Source: Thalassospira lucentensis (GTDB lineage: Bacteria; Pseudomonadota; Alphaproteobacteria; Rhodospirillales; Thalassospiraceae). From it: 64,000 nucleotides of DNA. The notes beneath the pieces were generated by a model. That model saw only the letters and a list, made by a program, of their open reading frames with translations, had not been told where the DNA came from and ran no database searches. The DNA is taken from the NCBI RefSeq assembly GCF_001613805.1, contig NZ_LPVY01000003.1:1-64000 (forward strand). Direction: 5' to 3'. Within the stretch, counting starts at the first letter, position 1. Each line of letters starts with the position of its first letter. Below, in pieces: positions 59,531 through 64,000 of the stretch. Both the position numbers and the translations under genes were made by a program.

Positions 59531-60271
59531 ATGACGGTGCTGGCATCTCAACCCAACCCTTCAGATTTGCAGGTTGTGCCGCGTCATGTTGCCATCATCA
59601 TGGATGGCAACGGGCGCTGGGCGAAGCTGCGTGGCAAGCCCCGTACGATGGGACATCGTTCGGGGGTTGACGCCGTGCGTCGCACGGTTGAAGCCGCGGC
59701 GGAAATCGGCATCAAGTATCTGACCCTTTACGGGTTTTCGACCGAAAACTGGAAGCGCCCGGAAAGTGAAGTCAGCGACCTGATGGGCTTGTTGCGGCTG
59801 TTCATCAAACGCGAACTGGCAACCCTGCACAAAAACGGTGTCCGTATCCGGATCATCGGGGACCGCACACGTTTTGATGACGATATTCGTGTTCTTCTGG
59901 CCAATGCCGAGGAACGCACTCAGGGCAATACCCGTTTGAACCTGACCATTGCGCTCAGTTATGGTGCACGGGCGGAAATCACCGATGCGGTACGGCTGAT
60001 TGCGCAGAAGGTTGCGGCCGGGGAAATTCGGCCTGATGCCATCGACGAAAACATGGTCGAGGCGCATCTGGCGACGGTTGGAATGCCCGATCCGGATCTG
60101 CTGATCCGGACCAGCGGCGAACAGCGCATCAGCAATTTCCTGCTTTGGCAGTCGGCCTATACGGAGTTCGTGTTCGATCAGGTTCTTTGGCCCGATTTCG
60201 GACGTGAACATCTTGAAAAAGCGATAGAAAACTTTGCCGGACGGGAGCGGCGTTTTGGTGCAGTCATCTGA
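59531..60271 (+). CDS. uppS: Isoprenyl (undecaprenyl) diphosphate synthase
   Basis: Makes the C55 lipid carrier for cell wall and LPS. The 246-residue cis-prenyltransferase has the catalytic Asp25 in IIMDGNGRWAK, LTLYGFSTENWKRP, and RTSGEQRISNFLLWQSAYTEFVF. It begins two bases after frr, and its 3' end overlaps the cdsA start. Confidence 0.96.
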   Translation: MTVLASQPNPSDLQVVPRHVAIIMDGNGRWAKLRGKPRTMGHRSGVDAVRRTVEAAAEIGIKYLTLYGFSTENWKRPESEVSDLMGLLRLFIKRELATLHKNGVRIRIIGDRTRFDDDIRVLLANAEERTQGNTRLNLTIALSYGARAEITDAVRLIAQKVAAGEIRPDAIDENMVEAHLATVGMPDPDLLIRTSGEQRISNFLLWQSAYTEFVFDQVLWPDFGREHLEKAIENFAGRERRFGAVI

Positions 60272-61076
60272 AGCCCGACGCCAGGAAGATACAAATTCAG
60301 GATTGAAGCCACGGGTTATTTCCGCATTGGTCATGACCCCGATCGCCGTTGCGGCAGTGTGGTTCGGTTCCCCGTATTTCGAGTTTCTCGTATTGCTGTT
60401 TTCAGTTGGCATGATGTGGGAATGGACGCGGATGTGCGTTCCCGGTCATGTCAATTCGATTTCGATTGTTGCGGGGGTGGCGCTTGCGGTTGCCATGCTT
60501 TTGCTGACAACCGGGGAATATCCGTTTGTTCTGCTGTCGGTATTCGTCAGTGCGGCAACAGCGGCACTGCGTCCGGGCAAAGACCGGTTTCTGGCGGCGT
60601 TTGGCATCGTTTATATATCGTGTGCGGCACTGGCGGCACAGTGGCTGCGCAGCATGCATGGTGATGGCCTGTTGCTGATCATGTGGCTGTTCTTTCTGGT
60701 GTGGGCGACGGATACCGGGGCCTATGCCTTTGGCAAGGCGATTGGCGGTCCGAAACTGGCCCCGCGTTTCAGCCCCAAGAAAACCTGGGCTGGCCTGATT
60801 GGTGGCATGCTGTGTGCGATGGTGATCGGGGGGCTGATCACCTATTTCAGCAGCAATCAAATCCCGGTGTCCATTGTTCTGGCAAGTGCGGTTCTGGCGA
60901 TTGTTGCGCAGGTGGGCGACCTTGGAGAATCTGCGCTTAAACGCCATTTCAAGGTCAAGGACAGCAGCCACCTTATTCCGGGGCATGGCGGGTTGCTTGA
61001 CCGTGCCGACGGGATGTTGTCGGTTTTTCCTGTCGCGTTTGTTATTGTGTATTTCATTGGATTGTCGTTGCGCTAG
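60258..61076 (+). CDS. cdsA: Phosphatidate cytidylyltransferase
   Basis: Makes CDP-diacylglycerol for phospholipid synthesis. Multi-pass protein of about 272 residues with the exact family signature SALKRHFKVKDSSHLIPGHG followed by GLLDRAD. The start is taken as a GTG (QSSEARRQED follows) overlapping the last 14 bases of uppS; GGGAG lies about 11 bases upstream. Other in-frame starts nearby are possible. Confidence 0.92.
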   Translation: MQSSEARRQEDTNSGLKPRVISALVMTPIAVAAVWFGSPYFEFLVLLFSVGMMWEWTRMCVPGHVNSISIVAGVALAVAMLLLTTGEYPFVLLSVFVSAATAALRPGKDRFLAAFGIVYISCAALAAQWLRSMHGDGLLLIMWLFFLVWATDTGAYAFGKAIGGPKLAPRFSPKKTWAGLIGGMLCAMVIGGLITYFSSNQIPVSIVLASAVLAIVAQVGDLGESALKRHFKVKDSSHLIPGHGGLLDRADGMLSVFPVAFVIVYFIGLSLR

Positions 61077-61118
61077 GGCCTGGACCCTGGAGGCAGAAAT
61101 CCGCGAAGCTGGTGTTTG

Positions 61119-62282
61119 ATGACAATTAAGAAATCAGTCTGCGTGCTTGGCGTGACCGGATCGGTTGGCAGCAGCACGGTAGATATCCTGAAAGCACATG
61201 CAGACAAATATGCCGTGGACGCCATTACCGCCCATCGAAATGTGCCGGCGCTGGCAAAGGCCGCCATCGAGCTTGGGGCAGCCATGGCGGTTATTGCCGA
61301 TGAAAGCCTTTATGAAGACCTGAAATCAGCGTTGTCGGGCACCAATATTCTGGTGGCGGCCGGTGATGACGCACTGGTCGAGGCCGCATCGCGCCCCTCC
61401 GATATCGTTATTGCCGCGATTATCGGTGCGGCGGGGCTCAGGGCGACGCTGGCGGCCATTCGCCGCGGGGCAAGGGTTGGACTTGCCAACAAGGAAACGC
61501 TGGTTTGTGCCGGTGATCTGATGATGGCGGAAGTCGCGAAATACAATGCGACGCTGATCCCTGTCGATTCCGAACACAGTGCTATTTTCCAGGTGCTGGA
61601 GCAAAAGTCGGTCGACAAGGTTGACCGTATTCTTCTGACGGCATCGGGTGGGCCGTTCCGGGAATGGTCGCTTGAGGAAATGAAATCGGTTTCGCCCAAG
61701 CAGGCGCTGGCCCATCCCAACTGGGACATGGGGGCGAAGATTTCGATTGATTCGGCAACCATGATGAATAAGGGCCTTGAATTGATCGAGGCATGCCGTC
61801 TGTTCCCCGTGCCCGAAGAACGTATCGAGGTGGTGGTGCATCCGCAATCCGTCGTGCACAGCATGGTGGAATATTCTGACGGATCTGTGCTTGCCCAGCT
61901 TGGCTCGCCCGATATGCGAACCCCGATTGCCTATGCGCTTTCATGGCCGGAAAGAATACGGGTTGATGTAGCGCGTCTTGATTTTGCCACGATCGGGCAG
62001 TTGAACTTTACCTCGCCGGATCTGAAACGGTTTCCGGCCCTGCGTCTGGCGCGTGAAGCGTTACGGGCGGGGGGCACGGTGCCGACTGTTCTGAATGCTG
62101 CAAACGAGATTGCCGTTGGTGCATTTCTGGGCGGAAAGCTTACCTTCCTGCAAATTGCCGAAACGGTCGAGCGCATGATGAACAGGATTGCCGCATCGCC
62201 GTTACGCGATCTCGACCAGATGTTTGATCTTGATGATATGATTCGTCGTGAAACGCTGGGCATGATCAAAACCGGTCTTTGA
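61119..62282 (+). CDS. dxr: 1-deoxy-D-xylulose 5-phosphate reductoisomerase
   Basis: Second enzyme of the MEP isoprenoid pathway, feeding UppS. The 387-residue protein has the NADPH motif GVTGSVGSSTVDIL, the metal site VDSEHSAIFQ, the flexible catalytic loop (SGGPFREWS) and MNKGLELIEAC. ATG follows an in-frame TTG; no strong Shine-Dalgarno is visible. It is 42 bases after cdsA. Confidence 0.96.
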   Translation: MTIKKSVCVLGVTGSVGSSTVDILKAHADKYAVDAITAHRNVPALAKAAIELGAAMAVIADESLYEDLKSALSGTNILVAAGDDALVEAASRPSDIVIAAIIGAAGLRATLAAIRRGARVGLANKETLVCAGDLMMAEVAKYNATLIPVDSEHSAIFQVLEQKSVDKVDRILLTASGGPFREWSLEEMKSVSPKQALAHPNWDMGAKISIDSATMMNKGLELIEACRLFPVPEERIEVVVHPQSVVHSMVEYSDGSVLAQLGSPDMRTPIAYALSWPERIRVDVARLDFATIGQLNFTSPDLKRFPALRLAREALRAGGTVPTVLNAANEIAVGAFLGGKLTFLQIAETVERMMNRIAASPLRDLDQMFDLDDMIRRETLGMIKTGL

Positions 62283-62325
62283 GTGCCAAAAATGCGGGGT
62301 TCGCCCCGAAAAAGGAACGTCTTCT

Positions 62326-63429
62326 ATGGAAACCCTTCTTGCCTTTCTATTTGTTCTTTCGGTTTTGGTGTTTGTCCATGAATACGGGCATTACTGGGTC
62401 GCGATCCGGAATGGCGTGAAGGTTGAAGCGTTTTCAATCGGATTCGGGCCAGAGCTTTTTGGCTGGTACGATAAAAAGGGTACGCGCTGGAAAGTCAGCC
62501 TGCTGCCGCTTGGCGGGTACGTCAAAATGTTTGGCGACATGAACCCGGCAAGTGCCGGGCAGCGCGACGACCTTGACGACGAAGAACGCAAACATGCGTT
62601 TCATCACAAGGGACTGGCAGCGCGCGCAGCGATAGTTTTTGCCGGTCCGCTGGCCAATTTTCTGTTCGCCATCATTGTTTTTACCGTTCTTTTTGCCGCA
62701 GTCGGCCAGCAGCGCGCCCTGCCGGTGGTGGGTGAGGTTGTTGACGGCAGCCCGGCGGCGATTGCGGAATTGCAATCCCAGGACCGGATCAGCGCGATCA
62801 ACGGGCAGCCTATTGACTGGTTCAGCGAACTTTCGGATGTGATCCGGGCCAATGCCGGTACGCCGGTTTCGCTTTCGGTTCTGCGTGACGGGCAGGAAAT
62901 CGAGGTTCAGGTAACACCCGAGGCCGTGACATCGGGCGAAGGTGACGATGTTGAGAGTTTCGGCCGCCTTGGTGTGACCGCCGGTGCCTTTGAGACCCAG
63001 CGCGACGGGATTATCGATGCGACCGGCAAGGCGTTTTCATCGACATGGAACCTGATCGCGCAGACCATGTCGGCATTGGGTGAAATGATTTCGGGCGAAC
63101 GTGACAGTTCCGAGCTTGGCGGCCCGATCCGTATCGCACAGATGTCGGGCGAGGTTGCCGAGGGTGGCATTGGCCCGCTTCTGTTCTTTATGGCGTATCT
63201 TTCGATCAGCCTTGGGTTGATTAACCTGATGCCTGTTCCGGTTCTTGATGGTGGTCATCTGGTGTTTTATGCCATCGAGGCGGTTCGCGGTAAGCCCTTG
63301 GGCGCAAAAGCACAAGAATATGGTTTCCGTCTCGGGGCAGGTTTGGTATTCAGCTTAATCATCTTTGCAACTTGGAACGACCTGACGCAATTGGGCGTCT
63401 GGAATTTCTTCAAAGGCCTGGCAGGCTGA
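62326..63429 (+). CDS. rseP: Site-2 zinc metalloprotease RseP
   Basis: Inner-membrane protease that cleaves anti-sigma factors and remnant signal peptides. The 367-residue protein has the zinc motif His18-E-Y-G-His22, a single PDZ domain (about residues 120-200; E. coli has two) and the second metal motif NLMPVPVLDGGH. It lies between dxr and bamA, as in most proteobacteria. Its stop overlaps the presumed bamA start. Confidence 0.95.
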   Translation: METLLAFLFVLSVLVFVHEYGHYWVAIRNGVKVEAFSIGFGPELFGWYDKKGTRWKVSLLPLGGYVKMFGDMNPASAGQRDDLDDEERKHAFHHKGLAARAAIVFAGPLANFLFAIIVFTVLFAAVGQQRALPVVGEVVDGSPAAIAELQSQDRISAINGQPIDWFSELSDVIRANAGTPVSLSVLRDGQEIEVQVTPEAVTSGEGDDVESFGRLGVTAGAFETQRDGIIDATGKAFSSTWNLIAQTMSALGEMISGERDSSELGGPIRIAQMSGEVAEGGIGPLLFFMAYLSISLGLINLMPVPVLDGGHLVFYAIEAVRGKPLGAKAQEYGFRLGAGLVFSLIIFATWNDLTQLGVWNFFKGLAG

Positions 63430-64000
63430 TGATATACGGCATCAGGGGGTTGAATTTGCTGCGTAATGTGAAAGCGGCTGCTTTGGCGGCAGTCTTGCTT
63501 GGTGGAACCGCGCCAACCATAATTCCGATGGTGGCCTATGCCCAGGGAAGCAGCGTTATCCGCGAAATCCGGGTGGACGGCAACAACCGTATCGAAGCCG
63601 CGACGGTTAACGCGTATCTGTCGGTAAAAGAAGGCGATCCCTATGATCCGCAAAGAATCAACGAATCGCTGAAGTCGTTGTTTTCGACCGGACTTTTTGC
63701 CGATGTTTCCATCGGTTTCGAGCAGGGTGTGCTGAAGGTCAATGTCGTTGAAAACCCGATCATCAACCGGATCGCCTTTGAAGGTAACGAGCGACTGAAG
63801 GATGATGCGTTGGGGGCGGAGCTTCAGCTGCGTCCGCGCGTTGTTTACACCCGCACCAAGGTGCAGGCTGATGTTCAGCGTATTCTTGATCTGTATCGCC
63901 GTTCCGGCCGGTTTGCCGCGACGGTCGAGCCCAAAGTCATCCAGCTTGAACAGAACCGTGTCGATCTTGTCTTTGAAATCGACGAGGGCGAGGCGACCGG
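63429..64000 (+). CDS. bamA: Outer membrane assembly factor BamA, 5' part
   Basis: Core of the beta-barrel assembly machine; only about 190 codons lie within the window. After a signal peptide ending near AYAQ, the first POTRA domain begins SVIREIRVDGNNRIEAATVNAYL, and a second follows (INRIAFEGNERLKDDALG). The ATG overlaps the rseP stop. A TTG nine codons later (63456) has a better-spaced AGGGGG, so the start is uncertain. The beta-barrel is off the end. Confidence 0.92.
   Translation, partial: MIYGIRGLNLLRNVKAAALAAVLLGGTAPTIIPMVAYAQGSSVIREIRVDGNNRIEAATVNAYLSVKEGDPYDPQRINESLKSLFSTGLFADVSIGFEQGVLKVNVVENPIINRIAFEGNERLKDDALGAELQLRPRVVYTRTKVQADVQRILDLYRRSGRFAATVEPKVIQLEQNRVDLVFEIDEGEAT

Overview
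The window is a typical alphaproteobacterial chromosome segment, most likely Rhodospirillales and close to Thalassospira. That placement is inferred from gene content, gene order and protein style, not from a search. Supporting features are the nuoA-N operon followed by birA, coaX, RNase J, methylmalonyl-CoA epimerase, a DUF1467 protein, proS, lolCD and dnaE. The rpsB-tsf-pyrH-frr-uppS-cdsA-dxr-rseP-bamA block and the tig-clpP-clpX-lon-hup block point the same way, as does the ATGA-overlap style of operons.

Layout. 1-4.3 kb (minus): a four-gene sugar ABC importer, binding protein first, resembling the glucose importer GtsABCD. 4.8-6.1 kb: a TyrA-like dehydrogenase and a tiny DUF1127 protein with a 30-bp perfect palindrome between them. 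6.2-7.8 kb (minus): an iron-sulfur (6-4)-type photolyase. 8.0-9.05 kb: two adjacent bacterioferritin subunits with complementary active-site losses. 9.2-12.6 kb: a copper module (CueR-type promoter, CopA ATPase, CueR, c-type cytochrome). 12.7-18.3 kb: an orphan PAS histidine kinase, D-amino acid dehydrogenase, NAD(P)HX repair enzyme and malonyl-CoA decarboxylase. 18.5-25.5 kb: tRNA-Leu, trigger factor, ClpP, ClpX, Lon and HU, a protein-quality-control block. 25.6-29.1 kb: tRNA-Val, a lipoprotein, a 1.2-kb gene-free stretch with repeated terminator-like modules, fliG and tRNA-Asp.

29.4-43.8 kb is the complete 14-gene complex I operon, with no inserted genes. It is followed by birA (no DNA-binding domain), coaX, rnj, mce and DUF1467 (to 47.9 kb), an AT-rich gap, an exported protein of unknown function, proS, lolC, lolD and dnaE (to 56.0 kb). 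56.3-64 kb holds translation and envelope genes: S2, EF-Ts, UMP kinase, ribosome recycling factor, undecaprenyl diphosphate synthase, CDP-diglyceride synthase, DXP reductoisomerase, the site-2 protease RseP and the start of BamA, which runs off the window.

I see no CRISPR array, prophage, insertion sequence, toxin-antitoxin pair or defence island. The best leads are modest: the split-function bacterioferritin pair, the palindromic operator near the DUF1127 gene, the repeat-bearing gene-free region at 26.5-27.7 kb, a candidate minus-strand RNA near 48.0-48.3 kb, and a histidine cluster in NuoL.
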